Made by a program: the position numbers and the translations under genes. The notes under the pieces are model-generated. The model saw nothing but the letters and a program-made list of their open reading frames with translations. It did no database searches and had not been told where the DNA came from. This document shows, piece after piece, positions 52,316 to 62,164 of a DNA stretch of 64,000 bases. How positions within the stretch are numbered: the first letter of the stretch is position 1; each line of letters opens with the position of its first letter. Source of the DNA: Cedecea colo (GTDB taxonomy: Bacteria; Pseudomonadota; Gammaproteobacteria; Enterobacterales; Enterobacteriaceae); NCBI RefSeq assembly GCF_011808225.1, contig NZ_SOYS01000008.1:148634-212633 (forward strand). Reading direction: 5' to 3'.

Positions 52316-53857
52316 ATGTCTGTACAAAATAAAAATACTGCGGGTGGCGAAAACGTTGTTCTGGAACGTCCTTCAGCGGGCGGGGTTTATGCGTCTCTGT
52401 TTGAAAAAATCAATCTGAACCCGGTTTCTGAGCTGAGTGCGCTGGATATCTGGCAGGATGCGCAGGCGATGTCGGATGCGACCGCGGATGAACGTTTAAC
52501 GGCCGGAATGCAGGTGTTTCTCGAATGCCTGACAAAATCTGGCTCTAAAGTCGAAAAGCTCGACAAAAATCTGATTGATCACCATATCGCTGAGCTGGAT
52601 CACCAGATCAGCCGTCAGCTTGATGCAGTCATGCATCATGAGGCCTTTCAGGCGGTAGAAAGTCTGTGGCGCGGCGTGAAATCGCTGGTTGATAAAACCG
52701 ATTTTCGCCAGAACGTGAAAGTTGAACTGCTGGATATATCTAAAGAAGACCTGCGTCAGGACTTTGAAGACAGCCCGGAAATCATCCAGAGTGGTCTGTA
52801 TAAACACACATATATTGATGAGTATGACACACCGGGTGGCGAGCCGATTGCGGCGCTGATTTCTGCCTGGGAGTTTGATGCATCTGCGCAGGATGTGGCG
52901 CTGCTGCGCAATATTTCGAAAGTATCCGCCGCAGCGCACATGCCGTTTATCGGTTCAGCGGGCCCGAAATTTTTCCTCAAGGACTCAATGGAGGATGTCG
53001 CGGCCATCAAGGATATCGGTAACTACTTCGACCGTGCAGAGTACATCAAGTGGAAATCGTTCCGCGAGACGGATGATGCCCGCTATATCGGCCTGGTGAT
53101 GCCGCGTGTACTGGGCCGCCTGCCGTATGGTCCGGACACCGTACCTGTTCGTAGCTTCAACTACGTGGAAGAGGTGAAAGGCCCGGATCACGACAAATAC
53201 CTGTGGACCAACGCCTCGTTTGCTTTTGCGTCCAACATGGTGCGCAGCTTCATCAACAACGGCTGGTGTGTACAAATCCGTGGCCCGCAGGCCGGTGGTG
53301 CCGTGCAGGACCTGCCTATTCATCTGTACGATCTGGGCACCGGCAATCAGGTCAAGATCCCGTCAGAAGTGATGATCCCGGAAACCCGCGAATTTGAGTT
53401 TGCGAACCTGGGTTTTATCCCCTTGTCCTACTACAAAAATCGCGACTACAGCTGCTTCTTCTCGGCAAACTCCACGCAGAAACCGGCCCTGTATGACACT
53501 GCGGATGCGACGGCCAACAGCCGCATCAATGCCCGTCTGCCGTACATTTTCCTGCTGTCGCGTATTGCCCACTACCTGAAGCTTATACAGCGCGAAAATA
53601 TCGGGACTACCAAAGATCGTCGTCTGCTGGAGCTTGAGCTGAACACCTGGGTGCGCAGCCTGGTCACGGAAATGACCGATCCGGGCGATGAGCTGCAGGC
53701 CTCGCATCCGCTACGTGATGCCAAAGTGGTGGTGGAGGACATCGAGGATAACCCGGGCTTCTTCCGCGTGAAGCTCTACGCCGTGCCGCACTTCCAGGTG
53801 GAAGGCATGGATGTCAACCTGTCGCTGGTTTCCCGGATGCCGAAGGCCAAATCGTAA
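52316..53857 (+). CDS. tssC: T6SS contractile sheath large subunit TssC
   Basis: The 513-residue protein has the usual TssC features: LDHQISRQLDAVMHHEAFQAVESLWRGVKSLVD, GGEPIAALISAWEF, SSAGPKFF-like GSAGPKFFLKDS, RVLGRLPYG, and a C-terminal PHFQVEGMDVNLSLVSRMPK. I chose ATG 52316 (MSVQNKNTAGG), which is 6 bases from AAGGA; the ATG two codons before is too close to that site. It forms the sheath with TssB and is recycled by ClpV. Confidence 0.95.
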   Translation: MSVQNKNTAGGENVVLERPSAGGVYASLFEKINLNPVSELSALDIWQDAQAMSDATADERLTAGMQVFLECLTKSGSKVEKLDKNLIDHHIAELDHQISRQLDAVMHHEAFQAVESLWRGVKSLVDKTDFRQNVKVELLDISKEDLRQDFEDSPEIIQSGLYKHTYIDEYDTPGGEPIAALISAWEFDASAQDVALLRNISKVSAAAHMPFIGSAGPKFFLKDSMEDVAAIKDIGNYFDRAEYIKWKSFRETDDARYIGLVMPRVLGRLPYGPDTVPVRSFNYVEEVKGPDHDKYLWTNASFAFASNMVRSFINNGWCVQIRGPQAGGAVQDLPIHLYDLGTGNQVKIPSEVMIPETREFEFANLGFIPLSYYKNRDYSCFFSANSTQKPALYDTADATANSRINARLPYIFLLSRIAHYLKLIQRENIGTTKDRRLLELELNTWVRSLVTEMTDPGDELQASHPLRDAKVVVEDIEDNPGFFRVKLYAVPHFQVEGMDVNLSLVSRMPKAKS

Positions 53858-53875
53858 GGTGAGAGGAAATCAGGG

Positions 53876-55213
53876 ATGAAAATTTACCGCCCGCTTTGGG
53901 AGGACGGGGCCGCTCTGGCCCCGCAACAGTTCCAGCAGCAGGCCCGCTGGAGTGAGCACGTTGCCGACATGGTCGCCCGGATGGGTATTTCTCATCCCTG
54001 GGGCGTGGTTGCGGCAGAATTTGATGATGCCGCACTGGCGCTCACGCGCCTGAATGCCATCCGTCTGGTGGTGCGCTTTCAGGATGGTACCCTTGTTGAT
54101 ACAGACCTGGCAGACACACTTCCTCCTGTCTGTGATTTGTCTGTGGCTGCCGGCAGTGAAGCTGTTGATGTGGTTGTCGCACTGCCGCTGCTGAGCGTGA
54201 GTGGCGGCAATCTCGATAACGGACAGGACAGCGAGCGCCCGCGTCGCTGGAAAGCTGAGCGTGTGGCGGTGCAGGAGCTGGCCGGGCATGAAAGCGGTGA
54301 ACTTGCCATTTTGCGTCACGCCGTGACGCTGCGCCTGTCCACGCAGGAAAATACCGCGTACCTGACCTGCCCGGTGGCCCGCCTGGTGCTTAGTGCACAG
54401 GGGCAGTGGAGCCGTGACCCGGTCTTTATCCCGCCGATGCTGTCTGTTGCTGCGAGCCCGCGGCTGACCACTGAACTGGGTGACCTGCTGGTCCGTCTGC
54501 AGGCCCGTCGCCGTCGCCTGATGGCCATGCGCCGTGAAAGCAATGAGAGGATGGCCGACTTTGCCGTCGCGGATGTGTCCCTGTTCTGGCTGCTCAATGC
54601 CCTGAACAGTGCGGAGCCGGTGCTGGCAGAGCTGCTGCAGACGCCTCATCGTCACCCGGAACTGCTGTACCGCGAGCTGACCCGTCTGGCTGGTAGTCTG
54701 CTGACCTTCTCACTGGAGCACGACGCAGGCGATATTCCTGCTTATCAGCACGATGCACCGGAGCGGGTATTCCCGCCGTTGCTGGCACTGCTCGATAAGC
54801 TGCTGGAAGCGAGCCTGCCGTCACGGGTGGTGAGTATCCATCTGGAGCATCAGGATCAGATCTGGAAAGGGGCCCTGCACGATGCGCGTCTGCGCGAAGG
54901 GGCGGACTTCTACCTCTCCGTACGCTCCTCCATGCCGAACCATGAGCTTCAGACGAAATTCCCGCAGCTGTGTAAAGCGGGCAGCTTTGATGATGTTTCG
55001 GATGTGGTGAATGTGGCCCTGAGCGGGATGCTTATCAAGCCTCTGACGCATGTTCCGGCCGCTATCCCGTTGCGTCTTGAGAACCAGTATTTCTCGCTGG
55101 ATCTGAGTACTGAGGCGGCACGCGCGATGCTGGAGATGGGCAGTTGCACCTTCTATACCCCGCGCTCACTGGGGGATGTGAAACTTGAACTCTTTGCGGT
55201 GCTGCGTACATGA
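53876..55213 (+). CDS. tssK: T6SS baseplate subunit TssK
   Basis: The 445-residue protein has the TssK start MKIYRPLWEDGAALAPQQFQQQARW, a middle helical region and a C-terminal receptor-binding-like domain (FYLSVRSSMPNHELQTKFPQLCKAG, LRLENQYFSLD). It links the baseplate to the TssJLM membrane complex. Its TGA overlaps the tssL ATG (ATGA), indicating tight coupling. Confidence 0.94.
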   Translation: MKIYRPLWEDGAALAPQQFQQQARWSEHVADMVARMGISHPWGVVAAEFDDAALALTRLNAIRLVVRFQDGTLVDTDLADTLPPVCDLSVAAGSEAVDVVVALPLLSVSGGNLDNGQDSERPRRWKAERVAVQELAGHESGELAILRHAVTLRLSTQENTAYLTCPVARLVLSAQGQWSRDPVFIPPMLSVAASPRLTTELGDLLVRLQARRRRLMAMRRESNERMADFAVADVSLFWLLNALNSAEPVLAELLQTPHRHPELLYRELTRLAGSLLTFSLEHDAGDIPAYQHDAPERVFPPLLALLDKLLEASLPSRVVSIHLEHQDQIWKGALHDARLREGADFYLSVRSSMPNHELQTKFPQLCKAGSFDDVSDVVNVALSGMLIKPLTHVPAAIPLRLENQYFSLDLSTEAARAMLEMGSCTFYTPRSLGDVKLELFAVLRT

Positions 55214-55863
55214 ATAAATCCGAACTCAGCCAGACAGAACGTATCTTCTACCCGGGCTGGCTGATGGCCAGCCAGCTGCGGGGTGGTCAGGAAGTCCGTG
55301 ACGGGGAAGGGCTCTACCGCCGGGCCTGCCGCCTGGTGCAGGAGGCGAAAGCTGCGCTCACGGAGGCAGGTTACAGCGACATCAGCCGTGACCATATGGT
55401 GTATGCCCTGTGTGCACTGCTTGATGAAAGCGTGATGAACCGGGGAACCACCGATGATGGCTACCTGACCTGGCGCCGTGACCCGCTGCAGGCACATTTC
55501 TTTGGCACCCTCAATGCCGGTGAGGAGCTGTGGGAACGTATCCGCAACCTGCTGAAAGAGACAGCACCGGACATTGCGGTGCTGACCTGCATGTACCGTA
55601 CCCTGCAGCTGGGATTTGTCGGCCAGTACCGGGCGCAAGATGATGAGCGTCGTGAAGACATTGTTCGCGCACTCTCGGAACGGGTACCGGCCTTTACGCT
55701 TGCTCAGGACGCCCCCATCGTTGCCCGGGTATCACGCCTGCGCAGCGGTCGTCGCTGGTACTGGCTGACCTGGGTTGTGGCCGCCGTTGCCCTGGCGGCG
55801 CTCTGGTTCTTCCTTTCGTCTTCGCTTACCGGGCTGGTAAGCCAGACCGTCAGGCCGGGGTAA
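55210..55863 (+). CDS. tssL: T6SS inner-membrane protein TssL (DotU/IcmH type)
   Basis: The 217-residue short TssL has an N-terminal cytoplasmic hook domain (LVQEAKAALTEAGYSDISRDHMVYALCALLDESVM, then FFGTLNAGEELWERI, and GFVGQYR) and one C-terminal membrane helix (~180-204, WYWLTWVVAAVALAALWFF). It has no peptidoglycan-binding domain; the OmpA domain is on the next gene, 3 bases downstream, which probably supplies that function. Confidence 0.93.
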   Translation: MNKSELSQTERIFYPGWLMASQLRGGQEVRDGEGLYRRACRLVQEAKAALTEAGYSDISRDHMVYALCALLDESVMNRGTTDDGYLTWRRDPLQAHFFGTLNAGEELWERIRNLLKETAPDIAVLTCMYRTLQLGFVGQYRAQDDERREDIVRALSERVPAFTLAQDAPIVARVSRLRSGRRWYWLTWVVAAVALAALWFFLSSSLTGLVSQTVRPG

Positions 55864-55866
55864 GCG

Positions 55867-57588
55867 ATGCGGGATGCTTACCGAAGTCTGTTAACTGCCC
55901 TGGGTGCCGTACTGGCGCTGTGGCTCATCCTCGGATTCTGGCCACTGTCCACGGGCAGCCGTGTGGCACTCAGCCTGCTGGTTGTTCTGGTGTCCGGGGT
56001 GATGTTCTGGCGTCAGCGTCGGGCTTTTCAGGCGCGGGTGACCGCTGTCCGGGATATTGTGGATGAAAACCTGCCGCCGGAAGATTTTCAGGGGGCGGTT
56101 ACCCTCGTCTGCGGTGACAACGCACCACTGTTTGTGTCCGGAACCCGTCACCGGGAAACCCGGCAGGGCTGGTATCTGTGGGTGAAGGATGCGGAACAGC
56201 TGCCACTCCTGGTACAGCATCTGAGCCTGGTGCGCCCGGCCCTGGTGTCGCAAATCTCCGTCATGCTGGCGGCAGTGCCTGAACAGCATACATCCGGTGA
56301 TGATTTTACCCAGTCCCTGCGGGGCTGGCAGCGTGCTGTCGTCCAGTGCCGTACGGCATTCGGCACTCTCCCCCCGCTGTGGACCGTGACCTGGGTATCG
56401 CCGCCTGCGGCCTGCGCGAAGGCAGAGCCCGTCTGGTTTACCACGGTAAGCCAGCGGAGCGGTATTCAGGTGTATCAGTCCGGTCAGGGCAATGTGTCAC
56501 TGATGGAGTGGACCCGGGAGTCCGGACCAGACGGACGTCTTTCGTGTCTGAGTCAGGGCCTGTGGCTGGACAGTCTGCTTGCCTGGCAGAACAGCGCGGT
56601 GACTGACCTGCTGTCGGTACGCCAGGGAGAATTGCCTGTGATGAAACCCTGCATGCAGGGGATGTGCATGGTCCCAGTGAGCGGTATCGCGGGCAATCTC
56701 TGGCAACAGCACATCACCGCCGTGACGGCATTGCCACCGGATGCGGCCTTGACCACCGAGCCACTGCCGCTGCCTGAACTGCTGCTGACGGCGCTGCCGC
56801 GCCAACGGGGCGTCAGCCGCAGGATGGTGTTCTGGCGTTACGCCGGGTTGCTGGGCGGGATTTTTCTGGCCCTAGCCATGCTGGCGTCCTGGATGAACAA
56901 CCAGCGTCTCATCCGTAATGTGGGCGATCACCTTGCGTTATATCACCAACTGACGGGGAAGCCTGTGGCACCGAAACTGCGCGCACAGCAGCGCCTCAGA
57001 GCCGATGGCGCATTGCTGGACGACTGGGCGCGTCGCGGGGAGCCACTGCGTTATCGCCTGGGTCTGTATCAGGGACTGCGCCTGGTGCCGCCCGTTGAGG
57101 CTGCCGTCAGTGACTGGGCTCCTCCGCCACCGCCGCCGGTTATCAAAAAGATTATCCAGGGACCGAAAACCATTCGCCTCGACAGCATGTCGCTGTTCGA
57201 TTCCGGCAAATCCGTGCTGAAGGCTGGCTCCACCAAAATGCTGGTGAACTCACTGGTTGGTATCAAGGCGAAGCCAGGCTGGCTGATTGTGGTGAGTGGG
57301 CATACCGATAACACCGGTAACCCGAAACTGAATCAGACGCTATCACTCAGGCGTGCCGAAGCGGTACGTGACTGGATGCGTGATACCGGTGATGTACCGG
57401 AAAGCTGTTTTGCGGTGCAGGGCTATGGCGAGAGCCGTCCGATCGCAACCAATGACACCCCGGATGGGCGTGCGCTCAACCGCCGTGTCGAAATCAGTCT
57501 GGTACCGCAGGCCAATGCCTGTCAGATACCGGGCCACACCCAGGCGTCATCGCAGGATGATGGCGCATCACAACACAATGGAGAGTAA
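55867..57588 (+). CDS. OmpA-domain T6SS protein (TagL-like role)
   Basis: The 573-residue protein has two membrane helices near its N-terminus (~9-48), a large middle region with Cys and Trp residues, another helix near 325-342, and a C-terminal OmpA domain (~430-550: SMSLFDSGKSVLKAGSTKML, VVSGHTDNTGNPKLNQTLSLRRAEAVRDWM, ALNRRVEISL) that should bind peptidoglycan. It probably anchors the TssL-containing membrane complex to the cell wall, as TagL does in other T6SS types. It starts right after tssL and is followed by hcp after 4 bases. Confidence 0.85.
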   Translation: MRDAYRSLLTALGAVLALWLILGFWPLSTGSRVALSLLVVLVSGVMFWRQRRAFQARVTAVRDIVDENLPPEDFQGAVTLVCGDNAPLFVSGTRHRETRQGWYLWVKDAEQLPLLVQHLSLVRPALVSQISVMLAAVPEQHTSGDDFTQSLRGWQRAVVQCRTAFGTLPPLWTVTWVSPPAACAKAEPVWFTTVSQRSGIQVYQSGQGNVSLMEWTRESGPDGRLSCLSQGLWLDSLLAWQNSAVTDLLSVRQGELPVMKPCMQGMCMVPVSGIAGNLWQQHITAVTALPPDAALTTEPLPLPELLLTALPRQRGVSRRMVFWRYAGLLGGIFLALAMLASWMNNQRLIRNVGDHLALYHQLTGKPVAPKLRAQQRLRADGALLDDWARRGEPLRYRLGLYQGLRLVPPVEAAVSDWAPPPPPPVIKKIIQGPKTIRLDSMSLFDSGKSVLKAGSTKMLVNSLVGIKAKPGWLIVVSGHTDNTGNPKLNQTLSLRRAEAVRDWMRDTGDVPESCFAVQGYGESRPIATNDTPDGRALNRRVEISLVPQANACQIPGHTQASSQDDGASQHNGE

Positions 57589-57592
57589 TTCC

Positions 57593-58084
57593 ATGGCAAT
57601 TCCTGTTTATCTTTGGCTGAAAGACGACGGCGGCGCGGACATTAAAGGTTCTGTGGACGTGCAGGATCGTGAAGGCAGCATCGAAGTGGTCGCTCAGGAG
57701 CATAACCTGTACATCCCGACTGACAACAACACCGGCAAGCTGACCGGTACCCGTATCCACACTCCGTTCCTGTTCACCAAGGAAATCGACTCGTCCAGCC
57801 CGTACCTGTACAAGGCTGTGACCACCGGTCAGACCCTCAAGTCTGCGGAATTCAGGTGGTACAAAATCAACGACGCGGGCCAGGAAGTGGAGTACTTCAA
57901 CACCAAACTGGAAAACGTGAAAGTGGTGAAAGTGAATCCTGAAATGTATGACATCAAGGATCCTTCTAAAGAGAAGCACAACCATCTTGAGCGCATTGAA
58001 CTGCGTTACGAAAAAATCACCTGGACCTACAAAGACGGCAACATCATTCATTCCGATTCCTGGAACGAACGCGCCACCGCGTAA
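57593..58084 (+). CDS. hcp: T6SS tube protein Hcp
   Basis: The 163-residue Hcp protein starts at ATG 57593 (MAIPVYLWLKDDGGADIKGS) with GGAG upstream. The pattern VVAQEHNLYIPTD, THTPFLFTKEIDSSSPYLYKAV-like and IELRYEKITWTYKDGNIIHSDSW is typical. It forms hexameric rings that stack into the inner tube and carry effectors. A strong terminator follows, as expected for a gene needed in high amount. Confidence 0.95.
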   Translation: MAIPVYLWLKDDGGADIKGSVDVQDREGSIEVVAQEHNLYIPTDNNTGKLTGTRIHTPFLFTKEIDSSSPYLYKAVTTGQTLKSAEFRWYKINDAGQEVEYFNTKLENVKVVKVNPEMYDIKDPSKEKHNHLERIELRYEKITWTYKDGNIIHSDSWNERATA

Positions 58085-58092
58085 GCCCCCTG

Positions 58093-58125
58093 GCGGACAG
58101 TCTTCTCTGTCCGCTTTTTCGTTTT
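58093..58125 (+). terminator. hcp terminator
   Basis: GCGGACAG-TCTTCT-CTGTCCGC is followed by TTTTTCGTTTTT, 8 bases after the hcp stop. Genes beyond it need read-through or a separate promoter in 58126-58261. Confidence 0.85.
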
Positions 58126-58261
58126 TGCTGAATGTCTGCCCGCGCGGGCGTTGAGCAAAGAAATTCACAATCTGCCAGCCCGACCGTATGCGCTTTGGTC
58201 CCCTTCACGGGAAACAGCGATGGGCGGTAGCGTGTCCAGGAACCGACAAAGAGAGAGATTC

Positions 58262-60901
58262 ATGGAAAATCCAGCCATCCTGTTGCGACGTCTGAACCCT
58301 TACTGTGCCCGTGCGATGGAAGGGGCGGCTTTGCTCTGCCAGACCCGTGTCCATGCGGAAATTTTGCCGGAGCACTGGCTGCTGAAGCTGCTCGAACAGG
58401 GGGAAGGAGACCTGACGGTGCTGGCACGCCGTTACGAGTGGGATATGGATTCGCTGTGGCAGGATTTGCTGGGCTGGCTGGACAAGCAGCCGCGTTCGGT
58501 ACGCCATCGTCCGCAGCTGTCGGACACCATTCAGACGCTGATGCAGGAAGCCTGGCTGATTGCCTCGCTTAATGGTGAAGCGCAAATTCGCAGTGTCCAT
58601 TTGCTGATGACGCTGGTTGATAAACAGAACCTGGTGCGTTGCGACGGTCTGTGGTCACTGCTGACCCTGGGGCAGAGTCAGCTGGAACGTCTGCGTCCGC
58701 TGCTCGATGCACAATCGGATGAACGTCCGGACGTGCAGCAGGAAGCCGAACTGGCGCAGAGCCACGGTGGGGAGATGGAATTTGTTGGCCGTCCGGTTGG
58801 TGCAGAGCTGAAAGAGGGCGAACTGACCCCGGCGCTACAGAACGCGCTGGATAAATTCACACTGGATGTCACTGCCAGGGCCAAAGAAGGCAAGATTGAC
58901 CCGGTGTTCGGTCGTGATACCGAAATTCGCCAGATGGTGGACATTCTCTCCCGTCGTCGCAAGAACAACCCAATTCTGGTCGGTGAGCCGGGTGTCGGTA
59001 AAACGGCACTGGTCGAAGGCCTGGCGCTGCGTATTGCCGAGGGCAACGTACCTGAATCCCTCAAGCCGGTAATCCTGCGCACCCTTGACCTCGGCCTGTT
59101 GCAGGCGGGCGCAGGCGTGAAAGGTGAATTTGAACAGCGCCTGAAAAACGTCATCGATGCGGTGCAGCAGTCACCAGTGCCGGTTCTGCTGTTTATCGAC
59201 GAAGCCCACACCATCATCGGTGCGGGCAACCAGGCGGGTGGCGCGGATGCGGCTAACCTGCTGAAACCCGCTCTGGCACGTGGCGAACTGCGCACCATCG
59301 CCGCGACGACCTGGTCTGAATACAAACAGTATTTTGAGCGCGATGCGGCGCTGGAGCGCCGCTTCCAGATGGTGAAAGTTGACGAGCCGGATGATGACAC
59401 GGCCTGCCTGATGCTCCGTGGCCTGAAATCCCGCTACGCCGAACACCATAACGTGCATATCACTGACGATGCGGTACGTGCCGCCGTCGCGCTCTCCCGT
59501 CGCTACCTGACAGGTCGTCAACTGCCGGACAAAGCGGTTGACCTGCTGGATACCGCCGCCGCGCGCGTGCGTATGAGCCTCGACACGGTGCCTGAACAAA
59601 TTGTGCGCCTGAAAGCGCAGCTGACCGCACTGGCGCTGGAAGAGCAGGCGCTGCTGGAAGATATCGCTGCCGGCAGCAATCGTCATGGTGACCGCCTGGG
59701 TGCCATTGAGCAGCAGCGGACTGAACTGGAAGCGCGAATTCAGGAACAGGAAGCGCGTTTCAGCAATGAAAAGGCGCTGGCACAGCAACTGATGGCCAGC
59801 CGCCAGGATATCAGTCAGCAGGCTGATATTTCCGACCTGCAACAGCAGCTGGAGCAGGCGCAGCAGGGCGACGTGCTGGTTCAGGTGGATGTGGACATCC
59901 GCACGGTTGCCAACGTGATTGCCGACTGGACCGGCGTGCCGCTCTCCTCCCTGATGAAAGACGAGCAGACGGAACTGCTGACGCTGGAAAATGAAATCGG
60001 CAGACGCGTCGTCGGGCAGGATGTGGCGCTTGAGGCTATCGCCCGGCGCCTGCGTGCGGCAAAAACCGGGCTGACGTCCGAGAACGGCCCGCAGGGCGTG
60101 TTCCTGCTGGTCGGCCCGAGCGGCACGGGGAAAACCGAAACCGCGCTGGCGCTGGCCGATGCGCTGTACAGCGGTGAGAAGTCACTCATCACTATCAACC
60201 TGTCCGAGTATCAGGAGCCGCACACGGTTTCCCAGCTGAAAGGCTCGCCGCCGGGTTACGTCGGTTACGGCCAGGGTGGCATTCTGACTGAAGCCGTGCG
60301 CAAGCGCCCGTACAGCGTTGTTCTGCTGGATGAAGTGGAGAAGGCGCACCGCGACGTCATGAACCTGTTCTACCAGGTCTTTGACCGTGGCTTTATGCGT
60401 GACGGCGAAGGGCGTGAAATTGACTTCCGCAACACCGTCATACTGATGACCTCCAACCTCGGCAGTGACCACCAGATGCAGCTGCTCGATGAGCAGCCGG
60501 AAGCGACAGAAGGTGATTTGCAGGAACTGCTGCGCCCGATACTGCGCGACCACTTCCAGCCCGCGCTGCTCGCCCGCTTCCAGACGGTGATTTATCGTCC
60601 GCTGAGTGAGCCCGCCATGCGCACCATCGTGGAAATGAAGCTCGCACAGGTCAGCAAGCGCTTACATCGTCACTACGGTCTGAGCACGCATATTGATGAG
60701 AGTCTGTATGACGCGCTGACCGCCGCCTGCCTGCTGCCGGATACCGGCGCACGCAACGTCGACAGCCTGCTCAATCAACAAATTCTGCCGGTGCTGAGTC
60801 AGCAACTGCTGACCCACATGGCCGCGAAACAGAAACCGCAGTCGCTGACGCTCGGCTGGAGTGAGGAAGAAGGGATTGAGCTGGAGTTTAAACATGGCTG
60901 A
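58262..60901 (+). CDS. tssH: T6SS ATPase TssH (ClpV)
   Basis: The 879-residue AAA+ protein takes contracted TssBC sheaths apart for reuse. I start it at ATG 58262 (MENPAILLRRLNPYCARAMEGAA) with AGAGAG upstream, since the frame before it has no homology. Order: ClpN domain (~1-150), first ATPase with Walker A GEPGVGKTA and Walker B LLFIDEAHTIIGAG, coiled-coil middle domain (~415-540), second ATPase with GPSGTGKTE and VVLLDEVEKAH, and the C-terminal domain. Its 3' end overlaps the next gene by 8 bases. Confidence 0.96.
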   Translation: MENPAILLRRLNPYCARAMEGAALLCQTRVHAEILPEHWLLKLLEQGEGDLTVLARRYEWDMDSLWQDLLGWLDKQPRSVRHRPQLSDTIQTLMQEAWLIASLNGEAQIRSVHLLMTLVDKQNLVRCDGLWSLLTLGQSQLERLRPLLDAQSDERPDVQQEAELAQSHGGEMEFVGRPVGAELKEGELTPALQNALDKFTLDVTARAKEGKIDPVFGRDTEIRQMVDILSRRRKNNPILVGEPGVGKTALVEGLALRIAEGNVPESLKPVILRTLDLGLLQAGAGVKGEFEQRLKNVIDAVQQSPVPVLLFIDEAHTIIGAGNQAGGADAANLLKPALARGELRTIAATTWSEYKQYFERDAALERRFQMVKVDEPDDDTACLMLRGLKSRYAEHHNVHITDDAVRAAVALSRRYLTGRQLPDKAVDLLDTAAARVRMSLDTVPEQIVRLKAQLTALALEEQALLEDIAAGSNRHGDRLGAIEQQRTELEARIQEQEARFSNEKALAQQLMASRQDISQQADISDLQQQLEQAQQGDVLVQVDVDIRTVANVIADWTGVPLSSLMKDEQTELLTLENEIGRRVVGQDVALEAIARRLRAAKTGLTSENGPQGVFLLVGPSGTGKTETALALADALYSGEKSLITINLSEYQEPHTVSQLKGSPPGYVGYGQGGILTEAVRKRPYSVVLLDEVEKAHRDVMNLFYQVFDRGFMRDGEGREIDFRNTVILMTSNLGSDHQMQLLDEQPEATEGDLQELLRPILRDHFQPALLARFQTVIYRPLSEPAMRTIVEMKLAQVSKRLHRHYGLSTHIDESLYDALTAACLLPDTGARNVDSLLNQQILPVLSQQLLTHMAAKQKPQSLTLGWSEEEGIELEFKHG

Positions 60902-61448
60902 AGAAACTCAGGATCAGTTCAGAATTAAAGAAGGTGGTGTCAGACCACTTACCTCCGGTGAGATACAGCTTGCACAATCTGTTTTCTTATCCACTATCGA
61001 TTACCCAACAGTCTGGATCCACAGAGAGAGTTATCTCCCTTTTAATCTACAAGATAAGAATACGGCTATGACTCCAAACGGGGAAATCTATTTTCGTGAC
61101 CAATACTGCGACGATTTCTCCCAAACAACTGACGATCTTCAACATATGTTCATCCATGAAATGGGGCATGTCTGGCAACGAATGAAAGGGATGAATGTCA
61201 TCTTCAGAGGACTGGTGAGCTGGATGGTGAGCTATCACTATATACTTGATGGTCGTCTCTTAAGTGAATATTCGATGGAGCAACAGGCACAGATTATTGC
61301 AGATAATTTTACGTTGCAAACGCAGGGATATGAGATATGGCATCGATTATGGGGAGGTAAATATCCAACTATTACTCTGGATGGTGATACTACTGAATCA
61401 GTAATACGTGAACAATACAAAATTGCATTACGGGGGTTCCCATGGTGA
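60894..61448 (+). CDS. Vgr-related HExxH protein, candidate T6SS metallopeptidase effector
   Basis: The 184-residue protein starts at ATG 60894 inside the tssH end. It resembles the Vgr-related/DUF4157-like family: RPLTSGEIQLAQSVFLSTIDYPTVWIHRESYLPF, TAMTPNGEIYFR, and FIHEMGHVWQRM with a zinc-peptidase HExxH motif (H88-H92). There is no signal peptide, as is normal for T6SS cargo. A lipoprotein gene overlapping its end by 7 bases is a likely immunity gene. It is more AT-rich than tssH. Cell-wall or protein target is unknown; a maturation role is an alternative. Confidence 0.7.
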   Translation: MAEETQDQFRIKEGGVRPLTSGEIQLAQSVFLSTIDYPTVWIHRESYLPFNLQDKNTAMTPNGEIYFRDQYCDDFSQTTDDLQHMFIHEMGHVWQRMKGMNVIFRGLVSWMVSYHYILDGRLLSEYSMEQQAQIIADNFTLQTQGYEIWHRLWGGKYPTITLDGDTTESVIREQYKIALRGFPW

Positions 61449-61909
61449 AAGTGTTTGGTTTTCATATGTTTTGGCCTGTTGTTTTTTCTGGTCTGTGCCT
61501 GGTGATTTTAACCGGATGCCCAGGTCCGGGAGATAGGTTTATCCCCCACGAAACCACTTCTGTTAGTAAACAGGGAAAAAACTTATGTTTTAACGTTATA
61601 GATGCTCAGGATTACCAACCTGCTGACATAGGGATAAATCCGCGCGGAACGCCTTCGAAGGAGAAGGACTTTAATTTTTCCCCTGACCTTACGATCGTTG
61701 ATGGAAAGTTATGTATTCCTCCTTCTTTTTATCACTTCCCTGATAGTGGGAGGTTTATTGTTGAATATATATTGGTTTCAAAGAAACATGATGATGAACC
61801 ACGTAAGTTCGTTGTTGGTGTGGGAATAAATAATGGGCAGGTTTACAATTTCCCGTTGACTGACCGTGAAATTGCAAGGCCGTATGGTTCAATTCAGGTG
61901 CCAGAATAG
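61442..61909 (+). CDS. Lipoprotein, candidate T6SS immunity protein
   Basis: The 155-residue protein has a signal peptide ending in a lipobox (LCLVILTGC, lipidated Cys near residue 26) and a mature domain of ~130 residues (FNVIDAQDYQPADIGINPRG, RFIVEYILVSKK, PLTDREIARPYGSIQVPE). This resembles proteins described as putative T6SS immunity periplasmic lipoproteins. It overlaps the HExxH effector candidate gene by 7 bases and should protect the periplasm from it (inference). Confidence 0.7.
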   Translation: MVKVFGFHMFWPVVFSGLCLVILTGCPGPGDRFIPHETTSVSKQGKNLCFNVIDAQDYQPADIGINPRGTPSKEKDFNFSPDLTIVDGKLCIPPSFYHFPDSGRFIVEYILVSKKHDDEPRKFVVGVGINNGQVYNFPLTDREIARPYGSIQVPE

Positions 61910-61996
61910 CAAGTGTAATAAGTGTCCGTATTTAAAGTTTTTCTTGTAAATATATAATTTACTCTTCTATTTCCTGACATCGGGGTGGCTAACCGA

Positions 61997-62164
61997 GTGA
62001 AAATTTTCATCTTCTTTCTGTTCATTATCGTTGGTGTTCTATTTCTTCCTGATGCTTTTATTTACGCGTTTGTTAAGCGTTTTATTCCCATCAGAAGCCG
62101 GTTATTCCTGATTATGACTGGAGCATATTCGGGGTCAGAGTCATTTAGATGGGTTGCTGAGTAA
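61997..62164 (+). pseudogene. 5' part of a frameshifted membrane protein gene
   Basis: A GTG start gives 55 residues, KIFIFFLFIIVGVLFLPDAF then IYAFVKRFIPIRSRLFLIMTG, with one clear N-terminal membrane helix, ending at a TAA (62162-62164). The next frame begins within its last codons. Removing one G of the GGG at 62151-62153 would join them as ...SESFRWLLSNPWSHSMAHRYL..., giving one protein of 156 residues. It may instead be a true small protein. Confidence 0.5.
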
